IMG/VR virus record: IMGVR_UViG_3300042991_000055
Span: 1 to 23,679 of that record
DNA: 23,679 nucleotides
Origin: a virus
Direction: 5' to 3' (one strand)
A program made the translations under genes and the position numbers. Positions within the stretch are counted from its first letter, which is position 1; every line of letters begins with the position of its first letter. Under the pieces are notes generated by a model, which was not told the origin of the DNA, did no database searches, and saw nothing but the letters and a program-made list of their open reading frames with translations. Shown piece by piece: positions 16,943 to 23,679 of this stretch.

Positions 16943-19387
16943 TCAATCATATTTATTTTTATTTGTTTTAGCGACCTGTAATTGATTATTTATCTGTTTT
17001 TCTTTTAAATCTCTATCCTTTTTATCTTTCATCATCTTATAATACAATTCTCTATTTTTAATTCTAGTCATTTGTTCTTTTGTATTATAATCTTCAACAT
17101 CAGTTTCTACTTCTACAGGTTCATTATTTTTATTATTTTCATCATTCAAATTCCCCTGTAGGGAAGATATAGCAGCTTGCTCACTTATTGCTAATTTCGT
17201 TTCATTATTCATTTGAGCAATCGTTAAATCCTTCTGTATTTCTTCTTGATGTCTTCTTTCAACATTAGCATCTATTTCAGCTTTTAAATCTCTATCAGCT
17301 TGTGCTTGTGCAGCTTCGTATTCTCTCTTTGCTGTTTCATATTTTTTCAATATTGTTTTAACTTTACTAACACTACTTGCATCTAAAGTTTCCAATGCAA
17401 CTGTATATTCCCCATTTTGTGCAGCACCAAAAGCCACATCAGTTAATATCTTTTTCTTTTCTGTTTCTTCTGCACTATTTTTAACTTTAATCCCAAATGA
17501 TGTTTCAGCATAATCTATTCCATTTATTTCAAAAAATGTTTGACGACCATCACTATTTAGGTAAGTCCCTGATTTACCATCTATATATGCAAACTTACTA
17601 TAATCAATTAATCCATCATAATCAACTTCCATCGTTTTATTAAATATTTCAAATATAGGTATACTTATAATAGAACTTCTAAATATAGATTGTTCAGTTA
17701 CCGCTTTACCTTGACTAGCATATATTTGTCCTAATCGGGAATCTGACATTCCTATTACAGACCAGGCTTCTCCTTTAACCATTCCAATAAGTTCACTAAG
17801 AACCTTTATGTATTCTGCATCATTTGTATTTAATGTTTTTACACCTTGAATTGCTAATGAAAAATTAGGTGCAGTTTCATCTAATAACATTAAACCATCG
17901 GCTGTAATGTAATACATCGATTCTTCTTGTGATACTTCATCATCATTTGCTAAAATCCCTTTAGGTAAAGTAATAATATTACCTTTATTTTTAGCTATTG
18001 CTCTTTCTCTTTGTAATTGAAATATATTATATAATACTTGAAATGGTAATAAAGATTTAACAATACTGTGATTACCACTATTTTTAAATAATCCCATTTT
18101 ACCATTTACAGGTAATTTACAAACACTAACATTATGTAATAAATTTCTTTGTACTTCAATTACTTCAGGTTTTAAATAAATACCAGCAACTCTTTCTCCT
18201 AATCTAAAACCACTCATTACTTCACTTATCCATTCTTTCTTTAATGCAATATCTCCATGTGTTTTATCTAATTCATAATCCACATCAACTTCCATTTCAT
18301 ATACCTTACCAAAGTAATTATATGTAAGAATGGCTATTTCTCTTTCAGATTTCCAAAATACTTCATATACCATAATCATTCGTGGGTCATGTCCAAATAA
18401 AACTCTATCTACGTTATTGGTAGTACTTGAAGTAACAAAATCCCAACCAGCTTCTTTGGTCAAACTCCTACTACTTATTCTTTCCATCGGAACACTTACA
18501 GGAATAACACTATGCGTATATTGATTAGCTAAATTATGTACATAGTTTAAATCTTCTTCTGACATTTTATTTCTAAATCTATCAATAATTCGATTTAAAG
18601 ACATTCTATGTATTCTCACAAAAGCATCATGATCCTCAACAAATGCTTCACCATTAGTTATCGGATATGCTTCATCTGGTGAAATAATTTCACGTTCAAC
18701 TTCACCATTAATTATATATTTATATGTAAATACTCTACCTGTTGTAATCCAATCATAAAATGCACATACATTTTGATAATCTGATTTATTTCTTTCCAAT
18801 ATCCAATTTAAAGCATCTTGTCCATAATTAGCTCTTTGATTGTTATAATTAGTATGAAATTCTTCCATAAACTTAGATGGTTCAGGAGTTTGACGTGTAG
18901 GTATTCCTGTTATTATACCTAATCTATTAACTTCATTTACAAATCTTTGTGCCAATATACCACTCAAAGAAGCCATAGCTTCTCTTTTCATTTCATTAAC
19001 AACATCTGCATTTATAGCAACTACTTGAAAATCTTTTACAGATTTTATATATTCACCGATAAAAGCATTTATAATCGGACTAATTATATCAAAGTTTCTT
19101 AATGCTCCTGGAAATGTTGTTAATTTTTCTATATTTGTATTGAATGGATTTAATACATAATTATATGTGTCATCATCCATAACACCACACGCAGCATCTT
19201 GTAGTTGTTTAACCTCTACATGGTCTGTTGCCATATACGCTTGTCTAATATAAAAATCATAGGTATTACAATAAAAATTCGGTTTCATCTTTTCTTTTAT
19301 AGAAACCTTTTGAACAGGTAATTGATTAACCCACTTAAAAGTTCTATCAGTTAAACTATCTGTTGTTTTAAATCCTTGTTTACTCAT
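16943..19387 (-). CDS. Portal protein
   Basis: An 814-residue protein five bases downstream of the terminase gene, the usual portal position, and of the size found in crAss-like phages. It starts MSKQGFKTTDSLTDRTFKWV. The first 650 residues are mixed alpha/beta without a membrane segment. The last 170 are helical, strongly charged and Gln-rich, containing KKYETAKREYEAAQAQADRD and ending YKMMKDKKDRDLKEKQ and a Lys/Asn tail, like the extended C-terminal barrel helices of large portals. It should form the dodecameric ring at one capsid vertex through which TerL moves DNA and onto which tail rings assemble. The GC-rich 10-mer copy 2 lies in its 3' part. Identification is by order, size and composition. 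Confidence 0.75.
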   Translation of the reverse strand: MSKQGFKTTDSLTDRTFKWVNQLPVQKVSIKEKMKPNFYCNTYDFYIRQAYMATDHVEVKQLQDAACGVMDDDTYNYVLNPFNTNIEKLTTFPGALRNFDIISPIINAFIGEYIKSVKDFQVVAINADVVNEMKREAMASLSGILAQRFVNEVNRLGIITGIPTRQTPEPSKFMEEFHTNYNNQRANYGQDALNWILERNKSDYQNVCAFYDWITTGRVFTYKYIINGEVEREIISPDEAYPITNGEAFVEDHDAFVRIHRMSLNRIIDRFRNKMSEEDLNYVHNLANQYTHSVIPVSVPMERISSRSLTKEAGWDFVTSSTTNNVDRVLFGHDPRMIMVYEVFWKSEREIAILTYNYFGKVYEMEVDVDYELDKTHGDIALKKEWISEVMSGFRLGERVAGIYLKPEVIEVQRNLLHNVSVCKLPVNGKMGLFKNSGNHSIVKSLLPFQVLYNIFQLQRERAIAKNKGNIITLPKGILANDDEVSQEESMYYITADGLMLLDETAPNFSLAIQGVKTLNTNDAEYIKVLSELIGMVKGEAWSVIGMSDSRLGQIYASQGKAVTEQSIFRSSIISIPIFEIFNKTMEVDYDGLIDYSKFAYIDGKSGTYLNSDGRQTFFEINGIDYAETSFGIKVKNSAEETEKKKILTDVAFGAAQNGEYTVALETLDASSVSKVKTILKKYETAKREYEAAQAQADRDLKAEIDANVERRHQEEIQKDLTIAQMNNETKLAISEQAAISSLQGNLNDENNKNNEPVEVETDVEDYNTKEQMTRIKNRELYYKMMKDKKDRDLKEKQINNQLQVAKTNKNKYD
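17154..17163. repeat. GC-rich 10-mer CCCTGTAGGG, copy 2
   Basis: Exact copy of the near-palindromic word in the portal gene. Its surroundings extend the symmetry to TTCCC-CTGTA-GGGAA. See 3804-3813 and 22246-22255. Confidence 0.5.
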
Positions 19388-19392
19388 ACTAT

Positions 19393-21582
19393 TTATACTT
19401 TACTATACCAAGTTCTTTTAAATATACTCTCCACTTTAATATTTTTATCTTTTATTTTTAATTCATTTATAAGAGTTTCCTTTATATCAAACTGTCCTAC
19501 AATCAATGCAGAAGTTCTATCAAAGTTTCCTTTTAAATTCCATTTTTGTAATTCTAATAAAGTCGGTAAGTCATATATATAATGAAATGTATAAACTTGT
19601 TTACCATTTACATCTATACCTCTTTTAGTGTATAACCAATCTTTAAGATAACCTAAACCTGCTAATTTTCTTCCCGGACTACTACAACTAACCCCATATA
19701 CTCTACTTATACTTCCAGCTAAACTTTTATCCCAAGCCATAGTTGGCTCTTGTGCAAGTTTATGTACTTTCTTCCACATTTTACTATTCTGTAACATAGT
19801 ACCCCTATCACTCTCAAACATAATCATCGCATTATAATAATCAGCAAGTAAATGAACAAATTTATCAGTATCTTCCACTAACGGTGTTCTACCACAATAT
19901 GAAGCTACTAATATATCTCCAGGATTACCTACTATATTATTAGGTCGCATATATACATATACAGACGATAAAGAATCTTTATATGATATTTTATCTTTAG
20001 CTTTATCTAACGCTACAGGGTCATACCATATTCTATATAAATTAGTAGGTATTTGACCCCCAATAAACATAGGTGGATAAAATATACGTAAACAACCATG
20101 AGCATCATTTCCCCTACTTAAAGGTACTTCTTCAATATATTGATGAATAATATGGTTATTATCTTTTAACCAATTATTAGTTTTAAATACAACTCTATCA
20201 TATTCTGTAGTTAACCAACCATCTCTATAAAATCTAATCTTAGGGTCATGTTTTAATACATCAATCCATTGATTCAATTCTACTGATGTAAATATATTTT
20301 CAGTACTAGCACTAAATGATTCACTAGGTGAGTTAGAATACATAGCACAATATACTATATATTCTTCTTGTGATTTTACAAGTTTACTATGAGTTCTTTC
20401 TTTTTCAGATATTGTTATAGCTGTTTCCCAATCTGAATTACCATGTTTATCCATAGCAAATGTTCCATCTAATACTCCTTGTAATCCCCACCAATAAGGT
20501 TTATAGAAACCACACATCGTATGTCTTGAATTTTCATCCCATACGTTTTCAAAACACATAGCATTAAATGAAGCTGGATTATAAAACCAATCTTCAAACT
20601 CTTGCCAATTACCAGCTTTACTACCCCCTGTACCAAATCCAATAATCTGTCCTGTCATAAATGCGCCAGTTCGAGTTGTTGGTTCAGTAACACCTAACAT
20701 TTTATTTAAACCTGGAGCATCATTTAATTCATCTACTTTAATCTTCTTTGCATCTTTACCAACAGCAACACCATAATTACCTTGACCAAACGATAAAGAT
20801 ACTATACGTGATTGATAACCTTGTTTTATATTACTATTCTTAGGCTTCCAACCTAACATTAAATCCTCTAAATCTTCACTTATATAACCTCTATTAAATG
20901 GAGTATTTGATTCATACCAATCTAAATTCTTTTTACTCATTGCTGTAATAGCATTACCTCTGACCAAATATTTAGTATCAGATGCAATATGTAATACAGT
21001 TTGAAATGGATTTAGATTAACATCATTAGCACTATCAGCTCCTTCCATATAACTAAATCCACCACGTCTTGATTTACCAACTACTAAGTGAAATCCATTC
21101 TTTTTTGAAAATTCTTTTACTTTAAAATACCAATATTGAGCATCTACAAAAACTGGAAAACCTTCTCCTTTATTACCTGTGGAAGCATTTACATTAATAC
21201 TGCTTTCATCAAGTTTATTCATCCTACTATAATTAAGAAAATTATAATGTTCTCCTGTAATACGTAATGGAAGTATTTTACCATCTTTTACTTTACATGA
21301 TAAAGTAACCCCATTTCTTCTTTTAAATTCTTCTGATTTTCTAAAGTTTCTAAAATCAGGACTATCGACCACAGCATTAGTGTATACCCCAGTTTGTTCA
21401 AATCTTTTTGCAGCAGCACTAAATAATTCTGTATTAATAAATATAAAATCAATATTAAATAAAAATCCTCCACTTTCCCCTATAAGAAAATCATTATCAG
21501 GATCTACAAAACCACATTCAGTTGCAGTTTTATATCTACTCTTATCTTCTCTTATAAATGATATGAAAGATTCAGGTCGCAT
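19393..21582 (-). CDS. terL: Terminase large subunit
   Basis: A 729-residue packaging motor: an N-terminal ATPase drives DNA into the capsid and a C-terminal nuclease cuts it. The ATPase site is seen as a deviant Walker A, VGKSRRGGFS at residues 168-177, where the lysine precedes SRRGG as in lambda gpA. A Walker B, KIKVDELNDAPG (280-291), ends in D284-E285. A G/T-rich coupling segment follows (TGQIIGFGTGG, about 310-320). The nuclease half has acidic candidates D521 in WYDPVALD and E590/D592 in MFESDRG, consistent with an RNase H-like fold. The ATG at 21582 shares one base with the upstream stop (TAATG), and the portal starts five bases after its stop. This is the best-supported call in the head block. 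Confidence 0.88.
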   Translation of the reverse strand: MRPESFISFIREDKSRYKTATECGFVDPDNDFLIGESGGFLFNIDFIFINTELFSAAAKRFEQTGVYTNAVVDSPDFRNFRKSEEFKRRNGVTLSCKVKDGKILPLRITGEHYNFLNYSRMNKLDESSINVNASTGNKGEGFPVFVDAQYWYFKVKEFSKKNGFHLVVGKSRRGGFSYMEGADSANDVNLNPFQTVLHIASDTKYLVRGNAITAMSKKNLDWYESNTPFNRGYISEDLEDLMLGWKPKNSNIKQGYQSRIVSLSFGQGNYGVAVGKDAKKIKVDELNDAPGLNKMLGVTEPTTRTGAFMTGQIIGFGTGGSKAGNWQEFEDWFYNPASFNAMCFENVWDENSRHTMCGFYKPYWWGLQGVLDGTFAMDKHGNSDWETAITISEKERTHSKLVKSQEEYIVYCAMYSNSPSESFSASTENIFTSVELNQWIDVLKHDPKIRFYRDGWLTTEYDRVVFKTNNWLKDNNHIIHQYIEEVPLSRGNDAHGCLRIFYPPMFIGGQIPTNLYRIWYDPVALDKAKDKISYKDSLSSVYVYMRPNNIVGNPGDILVASYCGRTPLVEDTDKFVHLLADYYNAMIMFESDRGTMLQNSKMWKKVHKLAQEPTMAWDKSLAGSISRVYGVSCSSPGRKLAGLGYLKDWLYTKRGIDVNGKQVYTFHYIYDLPTLLELQKWNLKGNFDRTSALIVGQFDIKETLINELKIKDKNIKVESIFKRTWYSKV

Positions 21583-21905
21583 TATTCATTACTTGGTGCT
21601 ACAAATAATTTAATAGTATAATCTTCAGTTGTTATTGTAAGTAAACCATTAGGTGCTGGTAAATTTATTATAATACCATTATCTCCAATTTTTATCCCTT
21701 TTATTTGGTAAGTCAAACCATCATCTTTTTGAATAAACAATCCTTTAACTTTTGCTTTTTTCATAGTATAATAACTATCAGCTTGAAGAATATCTTCCAA
21801 TGTTATCATCGGATATTCAATTAGTGATTTTAATTGAAAATTAGTTGTCTTTTCAATTATATCTCCTATTATAATTTCATCTACTATTTTACCACTAACT
21901 TTCAT
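21582..21905 (-). CDS. Small protein directly upstream of terL, unknown function
   Basis: A 107-residue protein, mostly beta by appearance (AKVKGLFIQKDDGLTYQIKG, then DNGIIINLPAPNGLLTITTE), with no signal, membrane segment or helix-turn-helix. It overlaps the holin candidate by 11 bases and ends in a TAATG junction with TerL. The position is where many phages keep the small terminase, but no DNA-binding helix typical of TerS is visible. That role is only a possibility and I leave it unnamed. Confidence 0.6.
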   Translation of the reverse strand: MKVSGKIVDEIIIGDIIEKTTNFQLKSLIEYPMITLEDILQADSYYTMKKAKVKGLFIQKDDGLTYQIKGIKIGDNGIIINLPAPNGLLTITTEDYTIKLFVAPSNE

Positions 21906-22167
21906 TTATTTCCTTTTCATCTTGTTTGCAAAAATTACTTAAAAATTTACCAACAACACCTAATAGTAAAACACATCCGACAACAATTTTAACAGCTGTT
22001 GGTGAAAACGTTTCTTTAATTAAATCATAACCAAATATACCAGTTGCACCAATAGCGCTACATGAATATAATAAAGCATCACCTATTTTTTTACATCTAA
22101 TTTTTGTATGTTTGGTATAATATCTATTTACTACTTTACTCATTTTAGATTTTACCATTCTTGTCAT
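21895..22167 (-). CDS. Holin candidate, two membrane segments
   Basis: A 90-residue protein with a basic N-terminus (MTRMVKSKMSK), two membrane segments (about residues 29-48 and 58-76) and a charged hydrophilic tail (CKQDEKEINES). Length, two spans, basic start and charged end match class II phage holins, which permeabilise the inner membrane to time lysis. It lies just after the spanin-like pair and uses an ATGA overlap with the upstream gene. Its stop is TAG. Three Met codons occur in the first nine residues, so more than one start could be used. The holin role is inferred from topology and context; an uncharacterised membrane protein is the alternative. Confidence 0.62.
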   Translation of the reverse strand: MTRMVKSKMSKVVNRYYTKHTKIRCKKIGDALLYSCSAIGATGIFGYDLIKETFSPTAVKIVVGCVLLLGVVGKFLSNFCKQDEKEINES

Positions 22168-22598
22168 AATAAAACTAATAATATGATTAATAATATATTT
22201 GCTCCAATACTTCCACTAAGCCAACTTTTTAACTTTTTATTATCCCCCTGTAGGGTAAGAATATATAGACCTTTAGTTATTGTATCTTTCTTCAATACAG
22301 CTTTATCTATTCTACATAAACTATCATTCATCTTCCAACCTTCTATTTCAATTCTCACATCTCTCATTGTTTCAAACTGTAAATGACACTTTCTTTCTAA
22401 CGTCTTATTTAATCTTCTTGCAACCGAACCCTCATATAAACTATCTCTTATAATTAACCAACTTGGTTTAGTAAAACATAATTCAGTTGTATCTCCCTTT
22501 ACTATCTTATAGCTATTTATTCTTACTGAAGAATTTTGTGATGTCATCTTCAATGGCACTATAAGAAGTACTATTATTAAACTTAGGAACTTTCTCAT
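22164..22598 (-). CDS. Exported protein with C-terminal membrane segment, spanin-like partner
   Basis: A 144-residue protein. Residues 1-20 form a signal-like hydrophobic start (MRKFLSLIIVLLIVPLKMTS), without a lipobox cysteine. A charged periplasmic-type middle follows with three cysteines (C41, C71, C95), and then a short C-terminal membrane stretch (about 128-144, GSIGANILLIILLVLL). This two-ended membrane layout recalls unimolecular spanins, which join inner and outer membranes for lysis, but without a lipobox that fit is incomplete. Its first 86 bases overlap the upstream coiled-coil gene in another frame, as Rz and Rz1 do. It ends in TGA inside an ATGA overlap with the holin candidate. 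The GC-rich 10-mer copy 3 lies in its 3' part. A lysis role is likely but unproven. Confidence 0.6.
   Translation of the reverse strand: MRKFLSLIIVLLIVPLKMTSQNSSVRINSYKIVKGDTTELCFTKPSWLIIRDSLYEGSVARRLNKTLERKCHLQFETMRDVRIEIEGWKMNDSLCRIDKAVLKKDTITKGLYILTLQGDNKKLKSWLSGSIGANILLIILLVLL
22246..22255. repeat. GC-rich 10-mer CCCTGTAGGG, copy 3
   Basis: Exact third copy of the word also present at 3804-3813 (reverse complement) and 17154-17163. It lies inside the 144-residue gene. A one-mismatch relative, CGCTACAGGG, lies at 20021-20030 in terL. Confidence 0.5.
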
Positions 22599-22839
22599 GT
22601 ATATATTTTTTTAAAACTGTTATACTATCATTTAATTGAAATATTAAAGAATCTCTATATAATCTTCTTATTACAGCTTCATTTATCTTTATTAAATTAG
22701 TTTGAGCAATACTATCATTTTTTGATTCTACATTCTCTACAGTATTTATTTGTAATTTAACATTATGTATTTGATAACTAAGATATGCAAATATTCCAAG
22801 TAATAATACAATTACAATTATTCCTTTATAATCTTTCAT
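22513..22839 (-). CDS. Membrane-anchored coiled-coil protein, inner-membrane spanin candidate
   Basis: A 108-residue protein with an N-terminal signal anchor (about residues 6-22, IIVIVLLLGIFAYLSYQ) and a hydrophilic helical remainder with heptad-like segments (KNDSIAQTNLIKINEAVIRR, DSITVLKKYIHEK). This is the layout of Rz-type inner-membrane spanins. The next gene starts 86 bases before its end in another frame and encodes an exported protein, so the pair mirrors overlapping Rz/Rz1 arrangements. It lies 29 bases after the 59-residue gene, within a cluster that also holds an endolysin-like enzyme and a holin candidate. No lipobox or enzyme motif is present. The lysis role is inferred from topology and context. 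Confidence 0.6.
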   Translation of the reverse strand: MKDYKGIIVIVLLLGIFAYLSYQIHNVKLQINTVENVESKNDSIAQTNLIKINEAVIRRLYRDSLIFQLNDSITVLKKYIHEKVPKFNNSTSYSAIEDDITKFFSKNK

Positions 22840-22868
22840 TATTTTAAATGTTTATTAAGTCTATTATA

Positions 22869-23048
22869 TTAATTTAATCTATTAGTTATTATATCATCTA
22901 TATTTTCTTTTATCGTCCCTGTATTATAAGTAAACTCATATTTCTTACCTTCATAATATGTCCAATAAGTTCGTTTATCGCCATTTACTAAAACATTCAA
23001 ACTACATAGTTTAGTAATCACTACAAAATCATCACTCATTTCTTCCAT
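22869..23048 (-). CDS. Small soluble protein, 59 residues, unknown function
   Basis: It starts at the ATG at 23048, one base after the stop of the endolysin-like gene (TAATATG), giving MEEMSDDFVVITKLCSLNVL and so on. The frame is open for 23 more codons upstream, but using them would mean a 68-base overlap with the enzyme gene and a hydrophobic start unlike the rest, so the downstream ATG is preferred. The product is small and beta-like, with WTYYEGKKYEFTYN in the middle and no membrane segment. I do not recognise it. It lies in the lysis cluster and is followed by the spanin-like gene after 29 bases. Confidence 0.5.
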   Translation of the reverse strand: MEEMSDDFVVITKLCSLNVLVNGDKRTYWTYYEGKKYEFTYNTGTIKENIDDIITNRLN

Positions 23049-23049
23049 A

Positions 23050-23658
23050 TTATAATTGTTTAAAATCCTTTTCTTCCAATAAAGTATATGTAAATAGATT
23101 ACCATACAATTTTGCACTTTTTTCTACTATTCTAATAAATTCATTCCAATCTTTCATCTTAGATAATACTTGACAAGCAGCACTCCAATTATCTATCGAC
23201 ATGGACATAATTCCAGCATGATGGATATTTATTCCATCATATTGTGATACAATTGCTTTACTAGGATCAATATCATATATTAAGTCTTTATTATTATCTC
23301 TACATATTTTTAATATACCACATTGTACTAAAGCATTGTATTTACCTAAATGTAATCCAATTTTATGAGATTTTACATATTGATTTGGTATTATACTTGC
23401 TGTACCTTTTGGATTCATAGGATGTTCCATAAAGTATTTACCCGCTAATGTTGTACTATCGGCAATGAATAATATTTCTTTACCATTTAGACCATATAAA
23501 ATACCGATGTTATCATCAAATAAATTATCTACATCTAAATTATCATTGCGAATACCGAATATATTTATATTATAATCTTTAGTAGTATCGTAGAATCTAT
23601 AATTTTTATTACTATAAACTTTTTTGATATTTTCTATTGTAATTAATGATTTATCCAT
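23050..23658 (-). CDS. Endolysin-like cell-wall enzyme
   Basis: A 202-residue protein from the ATG at 23658 (MDKSLITIENIKKVYS). The frame stays open upstream through a TTG at 23676 to the window edge, so a longer product cannot be excluded. Conserved-looking blocks in order are NINIFGIRND, EHPMNPKGTASIIPNQY (about 78-94), IGLHLGKYNALVQ (100-112), CRDNNKD, and GINIHHAG followed by DNWSAACQV (142-164). The last pair puts H146/H147 and S159/C162 in an order like the H...SxxC catalytic motif of YkuD-type L,D-transpeptidase folds. I have seen this N-P-M-N-P-K-G ... W-S-A-x-C-Q-V pattern in phage lysins. It probably acts on host peptidoglycan during lysis, next to the spanin-like and holin candidates. 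There is no signal peptide, so a holin would be needed for export. Confidence 0.62.
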   Translation of the reverse strand: MDKSLITIENIKKVYSNKNYRFYDTTKDYNINIFGIRNDNLDVDNLFDDNIGILYGLNGKEILFIADSTTLAGKYFMEHPMNPKGTASIIPNQYVKSHKIGLHLGKYNALVQCGILKICRDNNKDLIYDIDPSKAIVSQYDGINIHHAGIMSMSIDNWSAACQVLSKMKDWNEFIRIVEKSAKLYGNLFTYTLLEEKDFKQL

Positions 23659-23679
23659 TACTTCTTTGTTTTTCAAATT

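Noticed and set aside
22869-23117. An 82-residue version of the small gene after the endolysin-like gene
   Set aside because: It would overlap the enzyme gene by 68 bases. The ATG at 23048, one base past the enzyme stop, fits the spacing of the region better.
1-23679. tRNA genes, insertion sequences, integrase or attachment sites
   Set aside because: No cloverleaf-like sequence, transposase motif, flanking inverted repeats or integrase was seen. The few gaps are too small to hold most of these.

Overview
The window looks like the structural and lysis module of a tailed double-stranded DNA phage of the crAss-like group (Crassvirales, short-tailed phages of Bacteroidota). The assignment rests on several things read from the sequence. 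A head-to-tail gene run goes terminase large subunit, portal, acidic scaffold-like protein, major capsid protein, tail ring proteins, tail muzzle. Several proteins carry motifs I recognise from crAss-like phages. The DNA is about 29% GC by a rough count of sample lines. Start codons mostly lack a Shine-Dalgarno sequence and are preceded by A/T-only leaders, as in Bacteroidota. One -7-like element of the Bacteroides promoter type lies in the largest gap. No database search was possible, so family names are motif and gene-order calls, and genus and host are not determined.

Every supported gene is on the minus strand, so transcription runs from high to low coordinates. Genes are packed with gaps of 1-66 bases, or overlap as TAATG or ATGA junctions. 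The one larger gap is 118 bases (16825-16942). No stretch over 300 bases lacks a gene. TAA, TAG and TGA all occur as stops, which argues for the standard bacterial code here.

Right end (23679 to about 21580), the probable lysis cassette: an endolysin-like wall enzyme, a 59-residue protein, a membrane-anchored coiled-coil protein overlapping a second exported protein with a C-terminal membrane segment (a spanin-like pair), a two-segment holin candidate, and a small protein of unknown role next to the terminase. Then the packaging and head genes (21582 to 13106): TerL, portal, scaffold candidate, major capsid protein and a conserved-looking head or connector protein.

Next (13099 to 6232) come an adaptor-like protein and a group of virion-surface candidates: a fibre with three tandem beta repeats, a 320-residue structural protein, a beta-rich protein with a cysteine-rich tail, two small proteins, and a tail fibre or spike with an N-terminal spike-type domain and two tandem fibre repeats.

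The left end (6208 to 1) holds a small protein, another membrane plus coiled-coil protein, three tail ring or connector proteins, and a very large muzzle gene. The muzzle gene has no stop before the window edge and fills the leftmost 3 kb. Together the genes build the capsid, package DNA through TerL and the portal, assemble the tail, display host-binding fibres and open the host envelope at the end of infection.
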